DNA of 64,000 nt from M3007 sp044230315 (GTDB lineage: Bacteria; Bacteroidota; Bacteroidia; Chitinophagales; Saprospiraceae): positions 62,001-126,000 of the forward strand of contig JBGARJ010000014.1 in assembly GCA_044230315.1 (NCBI GenBank), given 5' to 3'. Under the pieces are notes generated by a model. It saw nothing but the letters and a program-made list of their open reading frames with translations, was not told the origin of the DNA and did no database searches. The translations under genes and the position numbers were made by a program. Below are positions 1 through 7,248 of this stretch, piece by piece (the stretch's first letter is position 1; the number at the start of each line of letters is the position of its first letter).

Positions 1-90
1 GGACACCAGGTTGGAGGCCGTCAGGCCGGCTAAATAACCAACGGCGAGGTTGGTGACCTCGCCCACAATAAATTGCGTGATTTTTGACAT
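1..90 (-). CDS. hypothetical protein, N-terminal fragment cut by the window edge
   Basis: The first 30 residues of a protein read leftwards out of the window, starting MSKITQFIVGEV and continuing with a small-residue, Gly/Ala-rich stretch (LAVGYLAGL) that could begin a membrane segment. The ATG at 88-90 has a TAnnTTTG-type promoter element about 35 bases upstream, which supports this start. Too little is visible to name a family. Confidence 0.5.
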   Translation of the reverse strand, partial: MSKITQFIVGEVTNLAVGYLAGLTASNLVS

Positions 91-124
91 AGTACAGGCT
101 TGAATAGTGCAGCGTTCTGGCGGC

Positions 125-132
125 CAAAAGTA
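125..132 (-). promoter_or_regulatory. Bacteroidota -7 element (TACTTTTG)
   Basis: On the minus strand this reads TACTTTTG, a match to the TAnnTTTG -7 consensus of the Bacteroidota primary sigma factor. It lies about 35 bases before the start codon at position 90. No convincing -33 TTTG was found at the usual spacing. Confidence 0.35.
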
Positions 133-274
133 GCGATCGCCGGATAAAAAGGCCGACGGAAAATTGCCCTCTAAAAAGTAGCCCGCCCCCGGGTGTAACG
201 ATCCGGAGGCGGCCAGCCTTTAAGGTTGGCGGTTTGCGACTACCTTGTGTCTTCAGGTGATGGAATTCGCCGGT

Positions 275-754
275 TTAATTGCCCTCGGGCATTTGCATTT
301 TGGGCGTCAGCGAATCGAACTCGATAAACCACTGCCCGTTGATCTTGCGCAACACGGCCATGCCTTTGGTGGGACCGCCGACTTGCTGCCCGCCGATTTT
401 GATATCGGCAGTGGAATCCCAGGTGAGGATGGCTACATCGGCTGTGAGCATGCGCACGGATGGGTTTTCGTAGGTAAACTTCGGCGCCGCATCGGCCATT
501 TTCATAAAGGCGGCCCAGTTTTCGCGAAGGGCTTGCTTGCCGGTGGTCAGGCTGCCATCGGGGCCTATTTCGGCCGCATTGTCGGTGTAAGCCGCCCACA
601 TCTTCTCTTCGTTGCCGGCATCAAAAGCGGTCCAAATGTCTTTCCAAAAGGCTTTGATGGCGGCTTCGTCTCCGGCGGTCTGAGCGGTGGCTTTCTGGGG
701 GGTAAAAAGAGCGAAGGCAAGCAGGGCAAGGGTGGCAAAAACGATGTTTTTCAT
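275..754 (-). CDS. exported SnoaL-like / NTF2-fold protein
   Basis: A 159-residue protein with a clear Sec signal peptide (residues 1-24, hydrophobic core LALLAFALF, cleavage after ATAQ). The mature part looks like the SnoaL/DUF4440 branch of the NTF2-like fold: an early helix (IKAFWKDIWTAFDAGN), a run with WAAYTDNAAEIGPDG, and a closing beta pattern ending KINGQWFIEFDSL. Such domains bind small hydrophobic ligands or act as polyketide-type cyclases, but many have no known reaction, so the substrate is unknown. It stands alone on the minus strand, 39 bases after the methyltransferase stop to its right reading leftwards. A second exported NTF2-like gene lies at 4955-5410. Fold assignment fairly sure, function unknown. 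Confidence 0.75.
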   Translation of the reverse strand: MKNIVFATLALLAFALFTPQKATAQTAGDEAAIKAFWKDIWTAFDAGNEEKMWAAYTDNAAEIGPDGSLTTGKQALRENWAAFMKMADAAPKFTYENPSVRMLTADVAILTWDSTADIKIGGQQVGGPTKGMAVLRKINGQWFIEFDSLTPKMQMPEGN

Positions 755-793
755 TGTCTTAAGTGTTGAATATGAATCGATAAGGTGAACAGT

Positions 794-1792
794 TCAATTT
801 TTAACGGCTTCCACGATACACTGTGGCCCGCCTGTCGGAATAATCCGGGTAATCCGCAGGCCTGCTCCCGCAAACAGCGCGGTAAATTCTTCCGGCGTGC
901 GCTCCCGGCCGCCGAGCATCACCTGCATGTGCATATCGTAGAAGCAACTCATGGGGCTACCTCCATCCATGATGACCATTTCCATAGCGAGGATTTTACC
1001 GCCGGGTTCGAGCGCCGCCGCACAGGAGCGGAGGATGGCGCCGGCCTTTTCGTCGTTCCAGTCGTGCAGGATAGATTTGAGGATCAGCAGTTCGGCCGCC
1101 GGCACGCGATCGAAGAAACTGCCGCCCACGAGGGTGCAACGGTCGGCCGCGTCGCCGAGGTCGGCATTGCCCACCACGTAAGGCAGGTCGAATAGGATGC
1201 CTTTGGCCTGTGGGTAGCGGTTGAGGATGGTTTTGAGCAGGAACCCTTGCCCGCCGCCAACATCGCAGATGGCGCCCGCCTGGCTGAAGTCGTAGTGGTC
1301 GACGAGGGCGTTGGCGCTCATTTGGGAGAGGGCAGTCATCCAGGCGTTGAAGGGCTTTCCGTATTCCGGGTGTTGTTCCAGGTACACCCAAGGCTCTTGC
1401 CCGACGGCGTGCCGGAAGGCAGGTTCACCGGTCCGGACGGAGTAGAGCACGTTGTTCCACGATTCCTGCCAGGGTTCGTAGGTCATGAGTTCGAGTCCCA
1501 GGGTCAGGTTGCCGGGCACGTCTTTCCGGAAAAACTGCCCTACGGGGCTGAGGCGGCAGTCGCGGCCGTTGAGTTCCACGACGCCCAGTTTGGCCAGAAA
1601 GCGCAGAAACCGGAACAAGGTTTCGGGGTGCGCGCGGCAATGGGCGGCGATTTCATCGGTGGTCCGGGTTTGGTCGTTCAGAAATTCGGGGATACCCAGT
1701 TGAACCAGTGCATGTACCGATTGGGTCAGGGCGAAACCGCTGGCCAGGCTGAAGGCTTGGGCAACCGGCGGAATGGAATTGGATGCAGTCAT
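794..1792 (-). CDS. SAM-dependent O-methyltransferase, family 2 (acetylserotonin/hydroxyneurosporene type)
   Basis: A 332-residue class I methyltransferase of the plant-type O-methyltransferase family (Methyltransf_2). Residues 1-90 form the winged-helix dimerisation domain (LVQLGIPEFLND ... TLFRFLRFLAKLGVVE). The SAM-binding glycine loop DVGGGQG is at residues 177-183. The catalytic-base motif LKSILHDWND puts the general-base histidine at about 243. Length is normal for the family. Members methylate hydroxyl groups of aromatic or polyketide-like small molecules; the acceptor cannot be told from sequence. It may be co-transcribed with the exported NTF2-fold protein downstream, whose family includes polyketide cyclases, but no polyketide synthase is nearby. 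Gene family sure, substrate unknown. Confidence 0.88.
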   Translation of the reverse strand: MTASNSIPPVAQAFSLASGFALTQSVHALVQLGIPEFLNDQTRTTDEIAAHCRAHPETLFRFLRFLAKLGVVELNGRDCRLSPVGQFFRKDVPGNLTLGLELMTYEPWQESWNNVLYSVRTGEPAFRHAVGQEPWVYLEQHPEYGKPFNAWMTALSQMSANALVDHYDFSQAGAICDVGGGQGFLLKTILNRYPQAKGILFDLPYVVGNADLGDAADRCTLVGGSFFDRVPAAELLILKSILHDWNDEKAGAILRSCAAALEPGGKILAMEMVIMDGGSPMSCFYDMHMQVMLGGRERTPEEFTALFAGAGLRITRIIPTGGPQCIVEAVKN

Positions 1793-1828
1793 CGCGCTTG
1801 ATTTAATTGCATTGGTGTTTATTTCCGA

Positions 1829-1990
1829 TCAGGGCATTGGGCTGAACCCCGGCAATGGCCCGCGGGCTGCGACGGGCTGCGGCGCCAGGGCTGCGGGTGT
1901 ATTTTGCGCCAGGCGAGCGTTTGGGTGGCAGGCGCTGAGGGCGATAGCGGCAGCGCAGATCAGGAAGCGGATATTCAACTTTGTTTTCAT
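1829..1990 (-). CDS. small lipoprotein, unknown function
   Basis: A 53-residue protein starting MKTKLNIRFLICAAAIAL with a lipobox LSAC around residue 21, so it should be lipidated and anchored in the membrane. The mature part is only about 33 residues, rich in Ala and Pro (NTPAALAPQPVAARGPLPG). The ATG at 1988-1990 is preferred over upstream in-frame starts because it puts the positively charged n-region directly before the hydrophobic core. A CACCTTTG element (a near match to TAnnTTTG) lies at 2024-2031 on the same strand. No family recognised. Confidence 0.55.
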   Translation of the reverse strand: MKTKLNIRFLICAAAIALSACHPNARLAQNTPAALAPQPVAARGPLPGFSPMP

Positions 1991-2099
1991 CAGAACCGTT
2001 TTGCGTGGTGCGTTTTGATGACACAAAGGTGGGGCTGTCCCGACGGGGCAGCCATCGGTCGGATTGCGTAAAATGCCTACGCAGATGTGCGTATTTGGG

Positions 2100-2741
2100 C
2101 TAAACCAACTTGTTTTTTATGGCAAACTGCACCAATCCGGCGATTCCGTTGACGCCGAGTTTCTGGATGAGGTTGTTGCGGTGGGTGTCCACCGTACGCG
2201 GGCTGATGAAGAGTTGGGCGCCGATCTCGGTGCTGGAAAACCCCTGCGCCACCAGCCGCAGCACTTCCAGTTCGCGCTCGGTCAGTTGGGCCAGAGCGGC
2301 CTGCCCGGGCGCAGAGGCAGCGGGTTTGAGGAGGGTGAGGGTTACTTCGCTGGCAAAATAGGCTTCGCCGCGGGCCACCCGGCGGATGGCCTCACCGAGC
2401 TCGTCGAGCGACGCGTTTTTAAACAGGAAGCCGTTGACGCCTTTTTCCACGGCATGCTGGATGAGTTCGCGTTCGTGGAGCATCGTCAGGAGGATGACCT
2501 TGACGCCAAAGAAATCGCGCTTGATCTGGTCCAGCGTTTCCAATCCGTTGAGCACCGGCATTTCGTAATCGAGCAGAACAATGTCGGGACGGATGCCGCG
2601 GCGCAGCAGCCCGATCACTTCCTGGCCGTTGGCGGCTTCGCCGCTTACTTCAACAAAGTCGAGCGCCCCGAGCAGGGCCAGAAAACCCTTGCGCACCAGT
2701 TGGTGGTCGTCGGCGAGGATAATTTTTATTGTTTGCTCCAT
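2100..2741 (-). CDS. NarL/FixJ-family response regulator
   Basis: A 213-residue two-domain regulator. The receiver domain (about 1-120) has the acidic pair D11-D12, the phospho-acceptor D58 in LLDYEMP, and the conserved Thr/Lys switch positions (LLTM, FLFKNAS). The C-terminal LuxR-type helix-turn-helix (about 150-200) contains the usual LTERELEVLRLVAQG and SPRTVDTHRNN segments. It should bind DNA once phosphorylated by the kinase encoded just upstream (start 4726, stop 2768), from which it is separated by 26 bases. The two genes are a standard cognate pair on one transcript. Targets are unknown; the small lipoprotein at 1829-1990 is the nearest gene downstream. Confidence 0.92.
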   Translation of the reverse strand: MEQTIKIILADDHQLVRKGFLALLGALDFVEVSGEAANGQEVIGLLRRGIRPDIVLLDYEMPVLNGLETLDQIKRDFFGVKVILLTMLHERELIQHAVEKGVNGFLFKNASLDELGEAIRRVARGEAYFASEVTLTLLKPAASAPGQAALAQLTERELEVLRLVAQGFSSTEIGAQLFISPRTVDTHRNNLIQKLGVNGIAGLVQFAIKNKLV

Positions 2742-2767
2742 ATTGCGCGGGGTGTTGGCGGCCTGTG

Positions 2768-4726
2768 CTAGGCCAGGGGTATCCGCACGGTGGCAATGGT
2801 GCCTTGCGGTTCGCGTTGTTCAGCAAAAAATACGCCACCCAAGGTGTTGACGCGGCTAAGGATGTTGAGCATGCCCATGGAGCCTTTCTTTTTGACGGCC
2901 TCGAAATCGAACCCTATGCCGTCGTCTTCCATGCGCAGGATAAGGTTGTTGCCGGCGGTGTACAACTGGAGCACCACGCGCGCGGCCTTTGCGTGTTTGA
3001 GGATGTTGTTGAGCAGTTCCTGTGCAATGCGGTACAGCCCGGTTTCCATTCGCTCGTCGAGCCGGTTCGGCAGGTTGCCGGCGTCGAATTCGACCTGGAT
3101 GCCGGCTTGTTGTGCCGTGTTGCGGAGGAGCATTTCCAGGCTGGGGGCGAGGCCGTGTTGTTCGAGGGCGGGTGGCAGCATGACGTGGGCTATGTTGCGC
3201 ACTTCGGTGCAGGAGGCGTCGAGTTGTTGGGTGAGTTCGCCGAGCCGGCCGGCGGCTTCGGTTGGGGCGCCGCCGGCGAGTTGGTGTTGGAGGGCGGTAA
3301 GGCCCAGCTTCAGGGCCACCAGTTCCTGCGCGATGCCGTCGTGCAGGTCTTTGGCGATGCGCCGGCGTTCGGCTTCCTGTGCCTCGATGACGGCATTGAG
3401 CCCGAGCTGTTGTTCGCGGATAATGGCGGCATCGAGTTCGGCTTTTTGCCGCAGGCGGTAGCGGTTGTGAAACAGCCAGCCCAGTACGGCCAGCGCCAGC
3501 GCCCCAATCAGCAGGCCGATCAGCCAGGTGCGCTGGCGAAAGAGGGCGCTTTGCTGATTGACCAACTGTATGCGCTGTTGGGCAATTTCGGTTTCTTTCT
3601 TTTGGGTGTCGTACTGCACCTGGAGTTCGGTAACGCGGTTGGTTACCTTTTGGCTGGCTACGGAATCGGCATACAGGTTACTCTTTTCCCGGTAATCCCA
3701 GGCAGTTGGGAAATCGCCTTTGGCAGCGTACAAATCTTCCAGGTAACCGTACACATCTTTGAGTACTTCGACAAATCCCGATTCACGGGCGATCTTTTCG
3801 GCTTTCTGAAGATGTTCCAGCGCTGCAGCAGGGTTGCCGGTACTCAGGGCCACCACCCCGAGGCCCGCGGTAGCCAGGGCCTCCATCTCGGGCTCGCCGA
3901 CATCGGCATTGAGTTGCAGGACTTCCTGGTAGGCCTTGCCGGCTTTGTTGAATTCGCCGGCGCCGAGCAAGGCGTCGGACAGGTTGAGCATGGCGATGGC
4001 TTCGCCCGAAATATAACCGAGGCGGTGGAAATTCGCCCGCGCTTTTTCAAACAGGCCCACGGCTTCGCGGTGTTTTGAGCGTTGAGCGTACAACAACCCC
4101 ATATTGTTGTACGCCCGCGCCGCCTCGAAGGGCCGGCCCAGCCCATCCACGAGGGTCAGTTCTTTTTGATAGGTCGCTTCGGCGGCATCCCATTGTTTGA
4201 GGTCTTTTTGTACCTCGGCTACGATCTCATAGAAATTCACCAGCGATTTGTTGTCTTGCTCCGCTTCGGCCAGGGCGATGCCCTCTTCGGCGATCGGCAG
4301 GGCCTTGTCATTTTGATAGGTACGGATATAAGCCGCCGCCAGGTTTGACATGGCTTCCAGGCGTTGCGGCCGGTTGCCCGACCGGCGGGCCAGTTCCATG
4401 GCGCGTTGGCTGGTTTGGATGGTCAATTGGGTTTCGCCGTGGTTCAGGTAGGCGATCGACAGGTAGTTGAGCGAACGGATGATCAGGCTGTCGGCCTGCA
4501 GTTGTTCGGCTGTTGAAACGGCTTGCTTCGCGTAATCGATCGTTTTCGCTTTGTCTTTGCCGAGGTAGGCGATGCACAGGTCGAGCAGGGCGCCTACTTT
4601 CCCGGCTCCCGTCAGCTGCGGCAGGCGCTGGAGCACCGAGTCGGCGTTGGGGATGTGTTGGGCAACGGCGCAAAAGGGCAGCGCAAACAACCAGCAAATG
4701 CAAATGCTTCGGACAAGGATCTTCAT
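2768..4726 (-). CDS. TPR-containing sensor histidine kinase (HisKA_3 type)
   Basis: A 652-residue kinase: signal peptide 1-22, a periplasmic tetratricopeptide array (about 30-370, e.g. EAARAYNNMGLLYAQRS), a coiled coil (about 365-395), one membrane segment (about 401-420), then the HisKA_3 dimerisation segment with the phospho-histidine H462 in AKDLHDGIAQEL and an HATPase domain (ELLNNILKHAK, EDDGIGFD). The start at 4726 is chosen because MKILVRSICICW opens the signal peptide; longer in-frame upstream starts would bury it. This is the common Bacteroidota layout of TPR sensor plus LuxR-type regulator, the partner being the next gene. The signal sensed is unknown. Confidence 0.9.
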   Translation of the reverse strand: MKILVRSICICWLFALPFCAVAQHIPNADSVLQRLPQLTGAGKVGALLDLCIAYLGKDKAKTIDYAKQAVSTAEQLQADSLIIRSLNYLSIAYLNHGETQLTIQTSQRAMELARRSGNRPQRLEAMSNLAAAYIRTYQNDKALPIAEEGIALAEAEQDNKSLVNFYEIVAEVQKDLKQWDAAEATYQKELTLVDGLGRPFEAARAYNNMGLLYAQRSKHREAVGLFEKARANFHRLGYISGEAIAMLNLSDALLGAGEFNKAGKAYQEVLQLNADVGEPEMEALATAGLGVVALSTGNPAAALEHLQKAEKIARESGFVEVLKDVYGYLEDLYAAKGDFPTAWDYREKSNLYADSVASQKVTNRVTELQVQYDTQKKETEIAQQRIQLVNQQSALFRQRTWLIGLLIGALALAVLGWLFHNRYRLRQKAELDAAIIREQQLGLNAVIEAQEAERRRIAKDLHDGIAQELVALKLGLTALQHQLAGGAPTEAAGRLGELTQQLDASCTEVRNIAHVMLPPALEQHGLAPSLEMLLRNTAQQAGIQVEFDAGNLPNRLDERMETGLYRIAQELLNNILKHAKAARVVLQLYTAGNNLILRMEDDGIGFDFEAVKKKGSMGMLNILSRVNTLGGVFFAEQREPQGTIATVRIPLA

Positions 4727-4954
4727 GCGCGGGGATAAGGAGTGGGTACGGAGATGGGCGAAAATTACCCAACTATTTGGAAAATAGGCGGCTGCATGGC
4801 GGCAAAGATTGCAGCCCGGCCGCCATTTGGTATTTTGAACAAATCCCGCTGCGATTGAGCAAAGGTTGAACATGACAATGAACAACTCCGGCGCCCACCT
4901 TTGTCCCGTCAATTGTTCCTCCTTTCTTCATCAACAAAAACAAACCATCACCCA

Positions 4955-5410
4955 ATGAAAGTACTCGTCATTTCCCTGGCCCTCGCACTGTCCGCAGCTT
5001 ATGCATCCGCCCAATCGGCCAACATGAAAACCGTCATGGACAACTACGCCCGTTTCGGGCAAGGCGATATTCCGGGCATCCTCGCCACCCTGGCCGACAA
5101 CGTCAGCTGGATCCACCCTGGCGACCCCCACGTGATCGCGTATGCCGGCACGTTCGACGGCCCGGCCGGTGTAGGCCAGTTTTTTGAAAAAGTAGGCGGC
5201 ACTACCCAGATCACCGTCTTCCAACCTTCGAATTTCCGCGAAGACGGCAACACCGTCAGCAACGACGTCCATATTGAAGGCAAAATCATCGCCACCGGCA
5301 AAACGTACACGTCCGATGTTGTCATGAACTGGTTGTTTGCCGACAACGGCATGGTTCTCCGCTGGGAGGCCGTCGGCGACATTTCCGGCCTCGAAGCCGC
5401 ATTCCGGTAA
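4955..5410 (+). CDS. exported SnoaL-like / NTF2-fold protein
   Basis: A 151-residue protein with a signal peptide (MKVLVISLALALSAAYASAQ). The mature protein has the SnoaL-like pattern: MDNYARFGQGDIPGILATLADNV with the typical WIHPGD turn, then GPAGVGQFFEKV and a terminal strand MVLRWEAVGD. The ATG at 4955 starts the signal peptide; the upstream in-frame start at 4901 is unlikely. It is transcribed divergently from the histidine kinase to its left, with a 228-base promoter region containing a CACCTTTG element near 4896. No catalytic function can be assigned. Only distantly similar to the other NTF2-like gene at 275-754. Confidence 0.75.
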   Translation: MKVLVISLALALSAAYASAQSANMKTVMDNYARFGQGDIPGILATLADNVSWIHPGDPHVIAYAGTFDGPAGVGQFFEKVGGTTQITVFQPSNFREDGNTVSNDVHIEGKIIATGKTYTSDVVMNWLFADNGMVLRWEAVGDISGLEAAFR

Positions 5411-5430
5411 TAAATATTGCGACAGGATTA

Positions 5431-5481
5431 TACAGGACTATACAGGAATCATGGTACAGCAACCGCCTGTATAGTCCTGTA
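5431..5481. terminator. 16-bp perfect hairpin after the NTF2-fold gene
   Basis: Arms 5431-5446 (TACAGGACTATACAGG) and 5466-5481 are exact reverse complements around a 19-base loop. The short word TACAGGA is also repeated in tandem at its left edge. There is no T-run, so it may be a transcript-end stabiliser or dispersed palindrome rather than a classical terminator. Confidence 0.45.
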
Positions 5482-5567
5482 AATGCTGTTGATACGCCTC
5501 ATCGTCAGTGGTGGCGCCGGCCGGCCAACGCGCCGCTTGCGCCGCTCCGTTTTACACCTGAAATAGT

Positions 5568-6251
5568 ATGAAAACTGTTTTTATCACCGGCGGCACCGGC
5601 TACATGGGTACCCGGTTGATTCGCCTGCTCCTCCAGCGCGGGCACCGGGTGATCGCTTTTGTGCGCCCGGGTTCGGAGCGGAAGGCGCCCGCCGGGGCGG
5701 AGGTCGCCGCCGGCGATCCTTTCGACGCCGGCCAACTCAGCGCCGCCATCCCGGCCGGCAGCGTTTTTGTTCAACTGCTCGGGGTGCCGCACCCGTCGCC
5801 GCAGAAGCGGGAGTTGTTTCGCCGGATCGACCTGCCCTCCGTACAGGCGTCCGCTGCGGCGGCCGCTCGTGCCCGCGTGGCGCATTTCGTGTATGTGAGC
5901 GTGGCGCAGGAACCCACCAACATCATGAAAGATTACCAGGCCGTGCGGGCCGAGGGCGAGCGGAGCATCGCGGCGGCCGGGCTGTCGCACACCTTTATCC
6001 GCCCCTGGTACGTGGTGGGGCCGGGGCACTGGTGGCCGGTATTGCTGTGGCCGTTGTTCAAAATCCTGGAAGGACTGCCTGCCACGCGGCAAAAGGCCCG
6101 GGCGCTGGCGCTGGTGACTATCCGGCAAATGCTCGATACGCTTCTGGAGGCGATTGAAGCGCCCGGGCAGACTGCCGAAATCGTGGATGTTCCGGCTATC
6201 CGGCAACCGGCATTGCGGCGGTTGAAAAGCACATTTGCAGCAGTGATATAA
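5568..6251 (+). CDS. NAD(P)-binding Rossmann protein (atypical SDR / NmrA-like)
   Basis: A 227-residue Rossmann protein. The N-terminal dinucleotide motif is TGGTGYMG at about residues 7-14, followed by an Arg that suggests NADP preference (FVRPGSERKA). The middle has the YVSVAQ segment seen in atypical short-chain dehydrogenases related to nucleoside-diphosphate-sugar epimerases, and RPWYVVGPG as a substrate-pocket strand. It lacks the classical YxxxK catalytic pair in an obvious position, which fits the NmrA-like redox-sensing or atypical SDR groups. It is followed after 11 bases by the metallo-beta-lactamase gene on the same strand, so the two are probably co-transcribed. Reaction unknown. 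Confidence 0.8.
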   Translation: MKTVFITGGTGYMGTRLIRLLLQRGHRVIAFVRPGSERKAPAGAEVAAGDPFDAGQLSAAIPAGSVFVQLLGVPHPSPQKRELFRRIDLPSVQASAAAAARARVAHFVYVSVAQEPTNIMKDYQAVRAEGERSIAAAGLSHTFIRPWYVVGPGHWWPVLLWPLFKILEGLPATRQKARALALVTIRQMLDTLLEAIEAPGQTAEIVDVPAIRQPALRRLKSTFAAVI

Positions 6252-6262
6252 AATAAATCAAG

Positions 6263-7243
6263 ATGAAAATTCTGGCCTGGTTCGCCGTCTTCGCTTTCTT
6301 TGCCGGCACCGCATTTTATCCTTGCCCCCGGTTTGAACCCGTGGAAGAAGGCACCATCACCAACCTGTACGATGCCTTCGGCCGCGACAGTAGCCTGCAA
6401 AAGGATTTCGGATTTTCCTGTATCCTGAAGCACCGGGGAAAGGTCATCCTGTTCGACGCCGGCGGCAACGCGGATATTTTCAAACACAACGTGGAGCGGT
6501 TGAAGATCAACCTGAAAAAAGTAGACGCGGTGATTGTCTCGCACGGGCATTTCGACCACCTCAACGGCGTCGATTACGTGTTGCGGGTAAATCCGAAGGT
6601 CAAGATCTACATGCCGTACGATATCTTCTGGGGCGCGCCCGTGCCCTTCGACGCCACCGGCCCCGACAGCAGCGCGGCGGCATCGGTGCCGCCCGAGCAG
6701 CGCTATTTCGACGGCGGCCCCACGAAATTCACGATCAACCAGTCGGGCCGGTTCTGGGGCGCCAACATTGAGTATGTAAAAACGGCAAAGGCGATCTTTC
6801 CGGGCATGACCCTGATCCCGACCAATTCGCCGTATATGGGTTATTTCTCCGGCTACCCGAACAAAAGCTTTGTGGAAGGGCAATTCGCCGAAGACGAACA
6901 TTCCCACTACAAATACACCAACCTGCCCGAATTGTCGCTGGCCCTTCAAACCGGCCACGGCCAGGCGCTCATTACCGGCTGCTCGCACAGCGGCGTGGAG
7001 CGCATAGCCGCCGAAGCCAAAAAAGTGACCCAGGACAACATTGACCTGGTGTACGGCGGGTTTCACCTGATCCCTTTCGACAAGGCCCAGATCGAAGTCA
7101 TCGCCCGGTACCTGAAAAACGACCTGGGCGTGCGGCGGGTTGCGCCGGCGCACTGCACCGGGCACCTGGCGTTTCAGGTGCTGCGCGAAGTGTTCGGCGA
7201 GCAGTATGTGTATGCGGGATTGGGGGAGCGGGTGCGGTATTGA
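6263..7243 (+). CDS. metallo-beta-lactamase-fold hydrolase
   Basis: A 326-residue protein with an N-terminal signal or anchor segment (MKILAWFAVFAFFAGTAFYP). The zinc motif HGHFDH is at residues 94-99, preceded by ILFDAGG; further metal ligands come from TGCSHSG and the C-terminal PAHCTGH. The overall layout matches the subgroup near dihydropterin/ribofuranosyl-aminobenzene phosphate synthase-like MBL proteins, found in many bacteria with no proven substrate. Probably in one transcript with the preceding Rossmann protein. The stop lies 6 bases from the convergent stop of the repeat protein at 7249. Confidence 0.82.
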   Translation: MKILAWFAVFAFFAGTAFYPCPRFEPVEEGTITNLYDAFGRDSSLQKDFGFSCILKHRGKVILFDAGGNADIFKHNVERLKINLKKVDAVIVSHGHFDHLNGVDYVLRVNPKVKIYMPYDIFWGAPVPFDATGPDSSAAASVPPEQRYFDGGPTKFTINQSGRFWGANIEYVKTAKAIFPGMTLIPTNSPYMGYFSGYPNKSFVEGQFAEDEHSHYKYTNLPELSLALQTGHGQALITGCSHSGVERIAAEAKKVTQDNIDLVYGGFHLIPFDKAQIEVIARYLKNDLGVRRVAPAHCTGHLAFQVLREVFGEQYVYAGLGERVRY

Positions 7244-7248
7244 GGTGG